Source: a virus. Taken from it: 33,904 bases of DNA. Within the stretch, counting starts at the first letter, position 1. Each line of letters opens with the position of its first letter. Positions 6,406 to 13,338 of this stretch are shown in pieces. A model generated the notes under the pieces. The model was not told the DNA's origin, made no database searches, and worked only from the letters and a program-made list of their open reading frames with translations. The stretch is taken from positions 1 through 33,904 of the IMG/VR virus record IMGVR_UViG_3300010354_000017; one strand, written 5' to 3'. The position numbers and the translations under genes were made by a program.

Positions 6406-7005
6406 ATGGACAGAAAAGCGTTTAAATTTTATCGAAGTTACTGGGAAATTGCGCAAGAATTAAACGACTCAGAGCGGTTGCAATTTTACGATGCGTTGCT
6501 GAAACGTCAATTTACTGGCGAGGAAAGCACGTTAACTGGATTAGCAAATTTCGCGTACATTTCCCAACGTCATTCGATTGATTTACAAATCGACGGGTAT
6601 TTAGCACAATCGCAAAAAAAGAACCCTATTAAAGACCCTATGCAAGGGGGTGCGCAAGGGTGTACGCAAGCCCCTTCGATACAAGAGAAAGAGAAAGAGA
6701 AAGAGAAAGGAATAATTAATACCAGCGAATTCGAGCGATTTTGGTCGGCATTCGATAAAAAGGTTGACCGTAAAAAATGTTTTGATATTTGGGGAAGAAT
6801 ACCAGTAACAAAACGAAACCAAATAATCGATGCGGCAAATAAATATCGCATATCAACGCCAGAGGCACGATATCGCAAAAATCCGTTAACGTGGTTACGT
6901 GGGGAATGCTGGAACGATGAGCCAATTATAAACCTAAATACACAATCAAATGAGCAATTTAATGAACTTACAAAATCAATCCGGGAACAATATCCAAACG
7001 TCTGA
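6406..7005 (+). CDS. Replication initiation/helicase-loader-like protein
   Basis: The protein has 199 residues. Residues 1-62 (FYRSYWEIAQELNDSERLQFYDALL and on) resemble the DUF6291-type N-terminal domain common in phage replication proteins. A low-complexity Glu-Lys linker (about residues 94-101) is followed by FERFWSAFDKKVDRKKCFDIW and KNPLTWLRGECWNDE, a C-terminal pattern typical of phage DnaD/O-like replisome organisers. It would recruit the helicase at 7266 to the origin. It is preceded by the leader/terminator at 6304-6394. Confidence 0.7.
   Translation: MDRKAFKFYRSYWEIAQELNDSERLQFYDALLKRQFTGEESTLTGLANFAYISQRHSIDLQIDGYLAQSQKKNPIKDPMQGGAQGCTQAPSIQEKEKEKEKGIINTSEFERFWSAFDKKVDRKKCFDIWGRIPVTKRNQIIDAANKYRISTPEARYRKNPLTWLRGECWNDEPIINLNTQSNEQFNELTKSIREQYPNV
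6685..6708. repeat. GAGAAA x4 microsatellite in coding sequence
   Basis: Four tandem GAGAAA hexamers encode the alternating Glu-Lys linker of the replication protein at 6406. Changes in copy number would keep the frame and alter only linker length. Confidence 0.95.
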
Positions 7006-7264
7006 TAAAAAACAAGCGATTGCGGTAGCGGTTGCGGTGGCTTTTGAGCGAACAGGAACGAACCCGTTTCCAATTGAAAACATGCTAAACGATATCGTAA
7101 ACGAATTTCAGGATTTGGACGCTGGGGAAATAATCAAAGCAATTCGTAACGGCGGTCTGGGAAAATACGGAAGGACGTATAAATTAACGACTCAAGAAAT
7201 ATGCGTTTGGATTCGTCAATACATTAATGACCGTAATTTGGCAAAATTTAATCCATTCGGTTAA
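6950..7264 (+). CDS. Small helicase-loader-like protein
   Basis: The product has 104 residues; starts at ATG 6950 or 6962, both inside the end of the gene upstream. Residues about 22-40 are Ala/Val-rich, then IVNEFQDLDAGEIIKAIRNGGLGKYGRTYKLTT leads to a WIRQYI helix. The GKYGR-x-Y-x-L...W-x-R-x-Y pattern is one I associate with small proteins next to phage helicases in Bacteroidota. It lies between the initiator and the helicase, so a loader or clamp role is plausible. No enzymatic motif is present. Confidence 0.6.
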   Translation: MSNLMNLQNQSGNNIQTSDKKQAIAVAVAVAFERTGTNPFPIENMLNDIVNEFQDLDAGEIIKAIRNGGLGKYGRTYKLTTQEICVWIRQYINDRNLAKFNPFG

Positions 7265-7265
7265 T

Positions 7266-8162
7266 ATGAAAGGTTACGAAATTATCAAATCTGGAGACGT
7301 TTTGAACGGGTTACATAAATACCGAAAAACGTACAACGAAAAAGGGGTTTATTTGGGTTTTCAAAACGTACACGAATATTATTCCATGCAATTGGGAGGG
7401 GTTACGGATTGGACGGGTTATCCGATGAGCGGCAAAACGCAAGTTTTAATGGAGTTCCTTTTGAATACTTCGGAGGCTTACGGTTGGCGTCATTTGGTTT
7501 ATTTTCCAGACGTCGGAAATGCGGTTGAAATCGTAGCGGATTTAATCCACAAGAAAACAGGAAAATCCTTTAACCCATTAAACCAGAACCATATTACGGA
7601 AATAGAAATAAATTCAACGCTTGACTGGGTATTATATCACTTTAAAATTTTGACGCGTCGAGATATGAAAGCGAAGTTAACCGCTATCGAGTTTTGGGAT
7701 TACGCCGTTAAATTGAAAAACGATGAGGGGCTGGAAACGGCATCGATTGACAGCTGGAAGGATTTACAGCATGATTATTCGACGTTTGGAGGTTACGCCC
7801 AGTATTTAGAGTTCGTTTTGCCATACCGAAACCAGATTGCGGAGGATAACGATTTGCATTTGCATACGATAATTCACCCGAAATTGACTGAAAAAGAAAA
7901 AGACGGAACCAGAAAACCGCCCGTTCCATACGATTTAAAAGGGGGTTCGGAGTGGTTCAATTCAGGAAAGAGCATGATAACTGTCCATCGACCTTTTTTC
8001 GATGATAATCTGGTTCAATTGTTTTTCAATAAAATAAAACCGCGTTCAATTGGTAAAATCGGCGAAACCGAATTACGGTTTGATATCGAAAAATTCCGTT
8101 ATTATTTCCTCGACCATTCAATACCGAACATTCATCGTAAAGTATATTCAAATCAAAATTAA
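7266..8162 (+). CDS. DnaB-type replicative helicase ATPase domain
   Basis: I choose ATG 7266, 1 nt after the upstream stop, giving 298 residues. Walker A is GYPMSGKT at residues 51-58. Near residue 190-250, a HTIIHPKL strand, a basic loop with KPPVPYDLKGGSEWFNSGKSMITVHR, reproduces the DnaB C-terminal order of a beta strand, a disordered loop, PP-x-x-DL-x-G and a closing HR (arginine finger region). The DnaB N-terminal primase-interaction domain is absent and no primase is encoded nearby, so host primase is probably used. Confidence 0.75.
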   Translation: MKGYEIIKSGDVLNGLHKYRKTYNEKGVYLGFQNVHEYYSMQLGGVTDWTGYPMSGKTQVLMEFLLNTSEAYGWRHLVYFPDVGNAVEIVADLIHKKTGKSFNPLNQNHITEIEINSTLDWVLYHFKILTRRDMKAKLTAIEFWDYAVKLKNDEGLETASIDSWKDLQHDYSTFGGYAQYLEFVLPYRNQIAEDNDLHLHTIIHPKLTEKEKDGTRKPPVPYDLKGGSEWFNSGKSMITVHRPFFDDNLVQLFFNKIKPRSIGKIGETELRFDIEKFRYYFLDHSIPNIHRKVYSNQN

Positions 8163-8167
8163 AAACT

Positions 8168-8461
8168 ATGGACGAAATCGACTTTTTACTGGCAAAGGGT
8201 TACGTTTGGGAAATTTCCAAATCGATGGAAATCGAAATCGAACGAATCCAGAAACATCGCCCAGAGGCGACAAACTACATTGAAGGAATGACCAAGCATA
8301 TCGGACAAATGGAGCACGTAATGAAGTATATTTTATGGGCTAAACAATGCAACGCTGAATTTATGCGGAAGGCTTACGGTCTTTCGATTGAAAACGCTAA
8401 ATTAACCGCTAAAATTAAGGTTCTGGAGGAAAAAAATAAACGTTTATTCGATGGAATATAA
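8168..8461 (+). CDS. Hypothetical helical protein
   Basis: The product has 97 residues, predicted mostly helical with a C-terminal coiled-coil-like stretch (ENAKLTAKIKVLEEKNKRL). It lies 5 nt after the helicase and overlaps ninG by 11 nt, so it is co-expressed with replication and recombination genes. No catalytic or metal-binding motif is seen. It may be a structural partner of a neighbouring enzyme; this is a guess from context. Confidence 0.65.
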   Translation: MDEIDFLLAKGYVWEISKSMEIEIERIQKHRPEATNYIEGMTKHIGQMEHVMKYILWAKQCNAEFMRKAYGLSIENAKLTAKIKVLEEKNKRLFDGI

Positions 8462-8993
8462 AAAAAAACGATGCAAAAATTGCGGGGAATTATTCGAAAT
8501 TGTGCGGTTCAATCAAAAATACTGTTTTGAACCTAAATGCGTGGCTGTCTGGGTTCAAACTGAAAAACAGAAACAATGGAAACAACGTAAAACTAAATTG
8601 AAAAATGAACTTTTGGGCGTTCAAGACTGGGTAAAAATTGCGCAAGGCACGTTTAATAAATGGGTTAATTTGAGGGATGAGGGTTTACCTTGTATTTCGT
8701 GCCAGAAACCAATTAACGGAAGGGTAAACGCATCGCATTATTTCAACGCAAATAATCATTGGAACGTGCGATTTGACCCTGACAACGTGCATTCGTCATG
8801 TGTTCCATGTAATCAACATTTGAGCGGTAATTTACACGAATACCGAATCCAGTTAATAAAAAAAATCGGGCTTAAAAGGTTCGAGGAACTGGAAGAAAAA
8901 GCACGAATTACGAGGAAATTCACGGTCGATGAACTGAAACAAATTACGGACGTCTATAAAATTTTATGCAAATCGATTGGAAATAAAAAATAA
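8451..8993 (+). CDS. ninG: NinG/Rap-family recombination protein
   Basis: The protein has 180 residues. An N-terminal Cys4 zinc finger (C8, C11, C25, C30) is followed by a coiled basic stretch and then the NinG core: CISC (81-84), ASHYF with His96, NVRFDPDNVHSSCVPCNQHLSGN (105-127) and a Leu/Ile-rich C-terminal helix. Lambda NinG (Rap) targets Holliday junctions and promotes Red-type recombination; the C-x-x-C, GH/SH, C-x-x-CN layout also resembles HNH-like Zn nucleases. It fits with the ERF and exonuclease genes downstream. Confidence 0.85.
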   Translation: MEYKKKRCKNCGELFEIVRFNQKYCFEPKCVAVWVQTEKQKQWKQRKTKLKNELLGVQDWVKIAQGTFNKWVNLRDEGLPCISCQKPINGRVNASHYFNANNHWNVRFDPDNVHSSCVPCNQHLSGNLHEYRIQLIKKIGLKRFEELEEKARITRKFTVDELKQITDVYKILCKSIGNKK

Positions 8994-9006
8994 AATTCTA
9001 CATTTG
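8977..9006 (+). promoter_or_regulatory. Promoter: TTG - 19 bp - TACATTTG
   Basis: TTG 8977-8979 and TACATTTG 8999-9006 are 19 bp apart, the same spacing as the promoter at 4595-4624. It overlaps the end of ninG and leaves a leader of roughly 15 nt before the ATG at 9029. Confidence 0.7.
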
Positions 9007-9028
9007 TAGAAATCAAAAACGAGAAAAA

Positions 9029-9298
9029 ATGAGAATGGTTAATTTTAATGGGAGCGTAGCGCATTTAGAGGCAAAAGGTTTGTCGAATGTATGGAAGGCG
9101 TACGCAAGTGAATGTGCAAGCGATGAAATAATCGAAATCGGTTTTAATCCAAACAGCGGTTACGTTTATATCGCTTTGGAAAATGGAATAACGATTGGTT
9201 CATGTATGGGGCAAAGCGTTGAATTTATCGTATCCGATTTTTATGCTGGGGATGAAAAATTTTACGATTCGTATTTTGACGCAATAAATCATTTGTAA
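9029..9298 (+). CDS. Hypothetical protein, first gene of recombination operon
   Basis: The product has 89 residues: acidic, with aromatic beta-like segments (GYVYIALENGITIG) and a C-terminal EFIVSDFYAGDEKFYDSYFDAI. No family recognised. It is the first gene after the promoter at 8977-9006. The same AAACGAGAAAA leader sequence precedes this gene's ATG and that of the next gene, which suggests a shared translation signal. Confidence 0.65.
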   Translation: MRMVNFNGSVAHLEAKGLSNVWKAYASECASDEIIEIGFNPNSGYVYIALENGITIGSCMGQSVEFIVSDFYAGDEKFYDSYFDAINHL

Positions 9299-9311
9299 TT
9301 AATTACGGGGG

Positions 9312-9330
9312 TTGCGCATCCATAACGCAA
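9312..9330. repeat. Small inverted repeat in intergenic gap
   Basis: TTGCG (9312-9316) and CGCAA (9326-9330) can form a 5-bp stem with a 9-nt loop in the 55-bp gap between two small genes. There is no T run, so it is not a standard terminator; it may be an mRNA-processing hairpin or chance. Confidence 0.3.
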
Positions 9331-9353
9331 AATAATTCCTAAAAAACGAGAAA

Positions 9354-9815
9354 ATGGAATACAAAAAACGAGGTCCGAGACCGCAAACAATCAAAAAGTA
9401 TTATGATTGTTTTAACGACATTCAATTTCAACTAAGGGTTAACGAATCCGTGTCATTGAGTGAAATAACCAGAAAGCACGAAGTAAGCAATTTCGTGGTA
9501 ACGGCTTTAATTAAAACAAAAGCCATTGAAATAACTACAAAGGGTTACCGTTGGATTGCATCCGAACCAATGCCGAATGTTATTGCCAATGTTTTAACGT
9601 TTGTTTCTGAATACAACAAGCAAAAAGCCATTTACCGCCGTTCAATTGGTTTGAATTCCGAATCCGAACTAAACGAATCAGAGTATTTAACAAACCAACC
9701 TGAAGCGATATTTACGGTAAATAAACCAATTCAAAACGAAGTTACTCATGTAGTAAATGACCGAACGTTCGAAATATCAATGTTTGGCTTTTCAATCCTA
9801 AAAATTAAACGTTAA
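9354..9815 (+). CDS. Hypothetical protein, possible HTH
   Basis: The protein has 153 residues with a basic N-terminus (KKRGPRPQTIKKYYD). Residues about 35-65 (SLSEITRKHEVSNFVVTALIKTKAIE) have the length and polarity of a helix-turn-helix, and GYRWIA could form a wing. The second half is Ser/Asn/Glu-rich. It lies between the promoter at 8977 and the ERF gene, so it might be a regulator or DNA-binding accessory. HTH assignment is by eye and tentative. Confidence 0.6.
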   Translation: MEYKKRGPRPQTIKKYYDCFNDIQFQLRVNESVSLSEITRKHEVSNFVVTALIKTKAIEITTKGYRWIASEPMPNVIANVLTFVSEYNKQKAIYRRSIGLNSESELNESEYLTNQPEAIFTVNKPIQNEVTHVVNDRTFEISMFGFSILKIKR

Positions 9816-9830
9816 TTAAAAACCAATATC

Positions 9831-10427
9831 ATGCGAGAAAAGAGCAAAAGAACAGAACCAGTTAACGAGGTTAACGAACCAATCGAATCATTCGAGGACG
9901 CCATTCCAAAACCGCAATCGATTTATCATTCGATTTGGAAGATAAAAAAGGAACTGGGTAAAGTAACAAAGGGAAGCGATAACCCGTATTTTAAATCAAA
10001 ATACGCCGATTTAAATACGATAATCGAAGCGATTGAACCTATTTTAATGAAGTACGACTTTATCTTATTACAGCCAATTGAAAACGGCGATGTGGTTAGT
10101 CGAGTTATTCAATGCGATACTGGGGAATTTATCGAAAGCCGATTACAGTTACCCATTATTTCCGACCCGCAAAAATTGATTGCGTGTTGTACTTATTTTC
10201 GTCGTGCGACCCTTCAATCGTTATTCTCGATGCAAGCGGTAGACGATGACGGAAACGCGGCTCGTGAAGGGGTTAACGAAACGCAAACGAACCCAGTTTA
10301 CGAATTGAACGAAAAACAATTTCAGACAGCGTTAAATTACATCAAAACGGGTCAACGTACAAAGGACGATATCAAATCAAAGTACGCATTAACAACCGAA
10401 CAATTAACCACAATAAACAATTTATAA
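9831..10427 (+). CDS. erf: ERF-family single-strand annealing protein
   Basis: The product has 198 residues. It contains the ERF signature: NPYFKSKYADLNTIIEAIEP (residues 51-70), a DTGEFIES strand (96-103), TYFRRATLQSLF (121-132) and DDDGNAA (138-144). ERF proteins (as P22 Erf) anneal complementary ssDNA during phage recombination and circularisation. A C-terminal tail of about 40 residues (KTGQRTKDDIKSKYALTTEQL) resembles a small helical accessory domain. It is paired with the exonuclease 1 nt downstream as a two-component recombinase. Confidence 0.9.
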   Translation: MREKSKRTEPVNEVNEPIESFEDAIPKPQSIYHSIWKIKKELGKVTKGSDNPYFKSKYADLNTIIEAIEPILMKYDFILLQPIENGDVVSRVIQCDTGEFIESRLQLPIISDPQKLIACCTYFRRATLQSLFSMQAVDDDGNAAREGVNETQTNPVYELNEKQFQTALNYIKTGQRTKDDIKSKYALTTEQLTTINNL

Positions 10428-10428
10428 C

Positions 10429-11247
10429 ATGAATCACGAATTTATCCCGAGAGCGTCGTCAATGGGCGCTCTTTTAACTGAAAATCGAAAAGTTAATTTA
10501 ACCCAGAAACAAGTCGAGGAATTAAAGGAACTATCGAATAAAGTCAAGTTAACCGACAAACAAGCCGACCGATTAATGGAATTGCGTGCGAAAAGGGATG
10601 CCGTTCCAGAGTTGAGCGAAACCGCCAAATCTGAGGTTCAAAAATACGTACTGAAAAATAAATACGGAATTGAACAGAACGTCAATACGTGGCAAATGGA
10701 AAAGGGAACTATTAACGAACCTATCGGGGTTGAAATGGCGACAAATGTTTACGGCTGGCTGGATACCGAACGAATCCAGAAACAACGGGTAACAAATGGC
10801 TGGATTACTGGCGAGGCGGATGTGGTAACGGCTGATATTTTAGCGGATATAAAATGCTCGGCTGACGGTACGACCTTTCCATGGTTCAAAGAAAAACCAG
10901 ACGCCGGATACGTGGCACAACTTCAGTGCTATATGTGGCTTTACAATCGAACGGAATCTTTACTGGTTTACGCCTTGACGAATACTCCAGAGCATTTAAT
11001 TTACGATTTGAAAACCCGTGAATATTACCGAATGTGCGCACGCCCTGAATTCGCCCATTTATCAACTGACGAACTGGAAATGTTAGCGGAGGACAAAGTA
11101 CGAAAAGCGCATACCTTTGACCATATCCCAGTTGAAAAGCGATTGAAAAGTTACGTAATTGAATTCGATAATAATTACGTTCAAAGGATTAAACAAGCGG
11201 TAACAATGGCACGGGCTTATTACGATGAAATTTACGACCAGATATGA
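10429..11247 (+). CDS. YqaJ/lambda-exonuclease-like PD-(D/E)XK nuclease
   Basis: The protein has 272 residues. After an N-terminal coiled-coil segment (residues 24-60), the nuclease core shows G-x-x-NEP (93-98), GEADVV (128-133, Asp131), DIKCS (140-144, Asp140 and Lys142) and YVAQLQCYMWL (161-171), the ordered motifs of YqaJ-type exonucleases. These resect dsDNA ends to give ssDNA for the annealing partner, here ERF. The SxG-like N-terminus RASSMGALL is also typical. The 1-nt spacing to erf supports co-function. Confidence 0.85.
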   Translation: MNHEFIPRASSMGALLTENRKVNLTQKQVEELKELSNKVKLTDKQADRLMELRAKRDAVPELSETAKSEVQKYVLKNKYGIEQNVNTWQMEKGTINEPIGVEMATNVYGWLDTERIQKQRVTNGWITGEADVVTADILADIKCSADGTTFPWFKEKPDAGYVAQLQCYMWLYNRTESLLVYALTNTPEHLIYDLKTREYYRMCARPEFAHLSTDELEMLAEDKVRKAHTFDHIPVEKRLKSYVIEFDNNYVQRIKQAVTMARAYYDEIYDQI

Positions 11248-11435
11248 CACCAAAAGAAAAAGCACAAAAGTTGGTTAATAAAATGCTTGAACAAACGCAT
11301 TTAAAATTTTATAATAATTATAATGTGGCTAAACTATGCGCATTAATTGCAGTAGATGAATTAATTTCATATGCACACAATAACTATTATAATAACTATT
11401 GGAAAGAAGTTAAACAGGAAATAGAGAAATTATGA
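11244..11435 (+). CDS. Small Bacteroidota-type protein of AT-rich composition
   Basis: The product has 63 residues, starting MTPKEKAQKLVNKML and ending YWKEVKQEIEKL with a central AKLCALIAVDELI helix. I recognise this pattern from small proteins widespread in flavobacterial phages and prophages, with unknown role. Codon use differs from the neighbours: AAT and TAT dominate and only one ACG occurs. ATGA overlaps with the exonuclease gene. Confidence 0.7.
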   Translation: MTPKEKAQKLVNKMLEQTHLKFYNNYNVAKLCALIAVDELISYAHNNYYNNYWKEVKQEIEKL

Positions 11436-11659
11436 AACAGACAGCAGTAGAGTGGTTAGAGATTGAAATAAGAGAACTTGAATATACAAGAAATGAAAGG
11501 TCTTTAAGTTTACATTTAGACCTTTATAATGAATATTTTAAACAAGCCAAACAAATGGAGAAAGAGCAGATAATGGATGCTTATAAGGAGGGTCATTATC
11601 ATCTTCACCTTGATTCATTTAATCCAGAACAATACTACAACGAAACCTTTAAAAATTAA
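11432..11659 (+). CDS. Small Bacteroidota-type protein of AT-rich composition
   Basis: The product has 75 residues: MKQTAVEWLEIEI at the start, a QAKQMEKEQIMDAYKEG helix and EQYYNETF at the end. This is a recurrent small family in flavobacterial phages and prophages, often beside the MTPKEKA-type protein as here. Function unknown. Arg is written AGA/AGG, unlike the CGA/CGT used elsewhere in this genome, which points to recent joint acquisition with the gene upstream. ATGA overlap. Confidence 0.7.
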   Translation: MKQTAVEWLEIEIRELEYTRNERSLSLHLDLYNEYFKQAKQMEKEQIMDAYKEGHYHLHLDSFNPEQYYNETFKN

Positions 11660-11679
11660 CAATTAAAATCAAATAACAA

Positions 11680-12003
11680 ATGAGTACAAAAGTAAACGGG
11701 CGCGTTCACACGATAGGCGCAACAGAGCAAAAAAGCGACAAATTAACTATTCGTGAAATCTGGGTTGAAACAACCGACGGTAAATTTAGCGAAGTGCTAC
11801 CGGTTCAATTTATCAATGATAAAATCGATTTGGTTAATAACCTGAAAATCGGCGATGAGGTCGAAATCGGCGTTAACCTTCGCGGAAGGGTTTGGAAAGA
11901 CCGTTGTTTTTTAAGTTTGAACGGCTGGACGATGATGTTAACGAATAACTCCAGTTTTCAGGAACGAACCGGAATGAGTTATAAAGACGATTTACCGATA
12001 TAA
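11680..12003 (+). CDS. DUF3127-like OB-fold protein, probable ssDNA-binding
   Basis: The product has 107 residues. The order VNGRVHTIGATEQKSDKLTIREIWVET, then FINDKIDLVNNLKIGDEVEIGVNLRGR and a closing FLSLNGWTM matches DUF3127, an OB-fold-like family seen in Bacteroidota and their phages. Placed just after the ERF/exonuclease pair, it likely serves as the phage single-strand binding protein. The short acidic C-terminus (SYKDDLPI) recalls the acidic tip of SSB proteins. Function inferred from family and context. Confidence 0.75.
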   Translation: MSTKVNGRVHTIGATEQKSDKLTIREIWVETTDGKFSEVLPVQFINDKIDLVNNLKIGDEVEIGVNLRGRVWKDRCFLSLNGWTMMLTNNSSFQERTGMSYKDDLPI

Positions 12004-12012
12004 TTTGAAGCC

Positions 12013-12228
12013 ATGAAAGGAATTAATTTGATAACCATAAACGAGGACGTAAAAAAGTTACTGTTAAATCACATGGAAAAGCACAAAGTAACTTTAAACC
12101 AAATCGCCTATCGATGCAAAATTCACCAGTCGCAACTATGGATGTATGTTTATTCCAACGATAAAAAAGGAATCCATTCGAAATCGTTGGAGCGCATAGG
12201 TGAATATTTGAACCAGTACGGAGAATAA
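12013..12228 (+). CDS. Small HTH DNA-binding protein (XRE-like)
   Basis: The product has 71 residues. Residues about 26-50 (VTLNQIAYRCKIHQSQLWMYVYS) form a Cro/XRE-like helix-turn-helix, with LERIGEYL as the last helix. No other domain is present. It is the last gene before the promoter/terminator element at 12239-12303 and may control that promoter. With no integrase in the genome, a lysogeny switch is unlikely; a middle/late regulator is more plausible. Confidence 0.7.
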   Translation: MKGINLITINEDVKKLLLNHMEKHKVTLNQIAYRCKIHQSQLWMYVYSNDKKGIHSKSLERIGEYLNQYGE

Positions 12229-12238
12229 AAAAAAATCG

Positions 12239-12246
12239 TACATTTG
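12239..12246 (+). promoter_or_regulatory. Candidate -7 box TACATTTG
   Basis: TACATTTG matches TAnnTTTG in the gap after the HTH gene. The nearest TTG upstream ends 28 bp away, too far for the usual spacing. A strong terminator follows about 32 nt later. Confidence 0.45.
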
Positions 12247-12277
12247 GAACGTGATGATTTAGTTTTATAGTGGTTGG

Positions 12278-12303
12278 AAGGGGGTTTACGAATCCCCTTT
12301 TTT
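12278..12303 (+). terminator. Strong intrinsic terminator with TACG tetraloop
   Basis: A 9-bp stem (12278-12286 with 12291-12299, one G-U pair) closes a TACG loop at 12287-12290 and is followed by T residues through 12303. It ends the recombination transcription unit, or attenuates transcription from the box at 12239; the gene at 12316 starts 12 nt later. Confidence 0.9.
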
Positions 12304-12315
12304 AAATTAACAAGA

Positions 12316-12558
12316 ATGAAAAGAAGGAAAGAAATTATAATTGGATTAGCATTAATGCCAATATTTTACACGTTGTTCATGTTGGACCGTGGCGTTATGT
12401 TATTTTGCCCTCATATCGAACACAAATCAATTAAAGACTGGGCGGGAAATAATCAGTTAATGCTACAATCGTTTACCAGAGTAATCGTTGTCGGTTTGGT
12501 TCTGGGGGTTTTACAATTGTGCATTTGGACATATCACATTTTATTTAACGAGTTATGA
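12316..12558 (+). CDS. Small two-TM membrane protein
   Basis: With ATG 12316 the product is 80 residues: a basic start (MKRRK), a first hydrophobic segment (IIIGLALMPIFYTLFML) and a second (VIVVGLVLGVLQLCIWTYHILF) at the C-terminus. A longer reading from a TTG at 12274 would run through the terminator and is rejected. Unknown role; small phage membrane proteins may be holins or exclusion factors, but it is far from the lysin. ATGA overlap with the next small gene. Confidence 0.6.
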   Translation: MKRRKEIIIGLALMPIFYTLFMLDRGVMLFCPHIEHKSIKDWAGNNQLMLQSFTRVIVVGLVLGVLQLCIWTYHILFNEL

Positions 12559-12641
12559 ATGTATCGGAAATAATTTTAACCGTAATCGTGGTATCGATTT
12601 CTTATTTGTTTTGGTGGGGCTTTTCTTTAATTTGGTGGTAA
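12555..12641 (+). CDS. 28-residue single-TM peptide
   Basis: A very short ORF, ATG 12555 to TAA 12639-12641, whose start overlaps the upstream stop (ATGA) and whose stop overlaps the next start (TAATG). Almost the whole peptide is hydrophobic and ends in LIWW. The coupling on both sides supports it as a real gene. Unknown function. Confidence 0.5.
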   Translation: MNVSEIILTVIVVSISYLFWWGFSLIWW

Positions 12642-12772
12642 TGAATATTCACGATAAAATAGAAGCGTTAAAGCAACGGAAAAAACGCAAAAAAATGCCC
12701 AGAAAAACAACCGACCCAGTATTAAAAAAATTCGCTCCAGATTCATTCGAGCGATTAAACCCAGAGGAATGA
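12641..12772 (+). CDS. 43-residue basic hypothetical protein
   Basis: I use ATG 12641 (TAATG overlap with the upstream stop); the longer upstream reading in this frame would overlap two TM genes. The peptide is highly basic (EALKQRKKRKKMPRKT) with an acidic-polar C-terminus. It may bind nucleic acid or the ParB-like protein encoded next, with which it overlaps by ATGA. Confidence 0.55.
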   Translation: MNIHDKIEALKQRKKRKKMPRKTTDPVLKKFAPDSFERLNPEE

Positions 12773-13314
12773 AACATGTCAAAATTTCGGAGGTAAAACC
12801 GAACCCAAAAAACCCACGAGTAATTAGAGACGAAAAGTTTAACAAGTTGGTAAAATCCATTGAGGAGTTCCCAGATATGTTAAATAAGCGCCCGTTAATC
12901 GTTTTCACTGATAAAGACGGTAAATATGTCGTTCTGGGTGGAAATATGCGCTTAAAGGCGTTAAATGAATTAAAATATTCCCACGTTCCAATTATTTTGG
13001 CGGATGAATGGACGGAAGAACAGAAAAACGAATTTTTGATTAAAGATAACGTCGGTTTTGGCGAATGGGAATGGGATTCCTTAGCGAACGAATGGGATGC
13101 CGAATTATTATCGGACTGGGGTTTGGATGTACCGGTTTATTCAGATGTAAATTTGGATGATTTTTTCAACGAAACGGAAGAAACAAACGAACCCGAGCAA
13201 AAATTCACCATAACATTGGAATATTCGGAGGAGGATTACGCCGAAGTAATTGAATTATTTGATAGACATAACGGTTCAAAAGAATCCATTGTGTACAAAT
13301 TATTGAAAAAATAG
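12769..13314 (+). CDS. ParB/Srx-domain protein
   Basis: The protein has 181 residues. It starts with a ParB-like N-terminal region: VKISEVKPNPKNPR, LVKSIEEF, RPLIVFTDKDGKYVVLGGNMRLKALNEL, where GGNMR (57-61) corresponds to the GE/GGxR nucleotide-binding turn of ParB and sulfiredoxin-like folds. The C-terminal 60 residues are acidic and end FTITLEYSEEDYAEVIELF, a pattern seen in phage ParB-like proteins. Such proteins often neighbour DNA modification or terminase genes, as here. It could be a CTP-dependent DNA clamp or a nuclease; neither is shown. Confidence 0.75.
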   Translation: MKHVKISEVKPNPKNPRVIRDEKFNKLVKSIEEFPDMLNKRPLIVFTDKDGKYVVLGGNMRLKALNELKYSHVPIILADEWTEEQKNEFLIKDNVGFGEWEWDSLANEWDAELLSDWGLDVPVYSDVNLDDFFNETEETNEPEQKFTITLEYSEEDYAEVIELFDRHNGSKESIVYKLLKK

Positions 13315-13322
13315 TATTTTCG
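13289..13322 (+). promoter_or_regulatory. Weak candidate promoter before the deazaguanine cassette
   Basis: TTG 13289-13291 and TATTTTCG 13315-13322 are 23 bp apart; the -7 box departs from TAnnTTTG at one base. It lies just before the first cassette gene at 13339, which has no better candidate upstream. Confidence 0.25.
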
Positions 13323-13338
13323 TTAAAAAATTGAGAAC

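Noticed and set aside
6570-7073. A 167-residue minus-strand open frame opposite the replication protein.
   Set aside because: Low-complexity Phe/Ser-rich translation of the GAGAAA repeat region; a shadow of the plus-strand gene.
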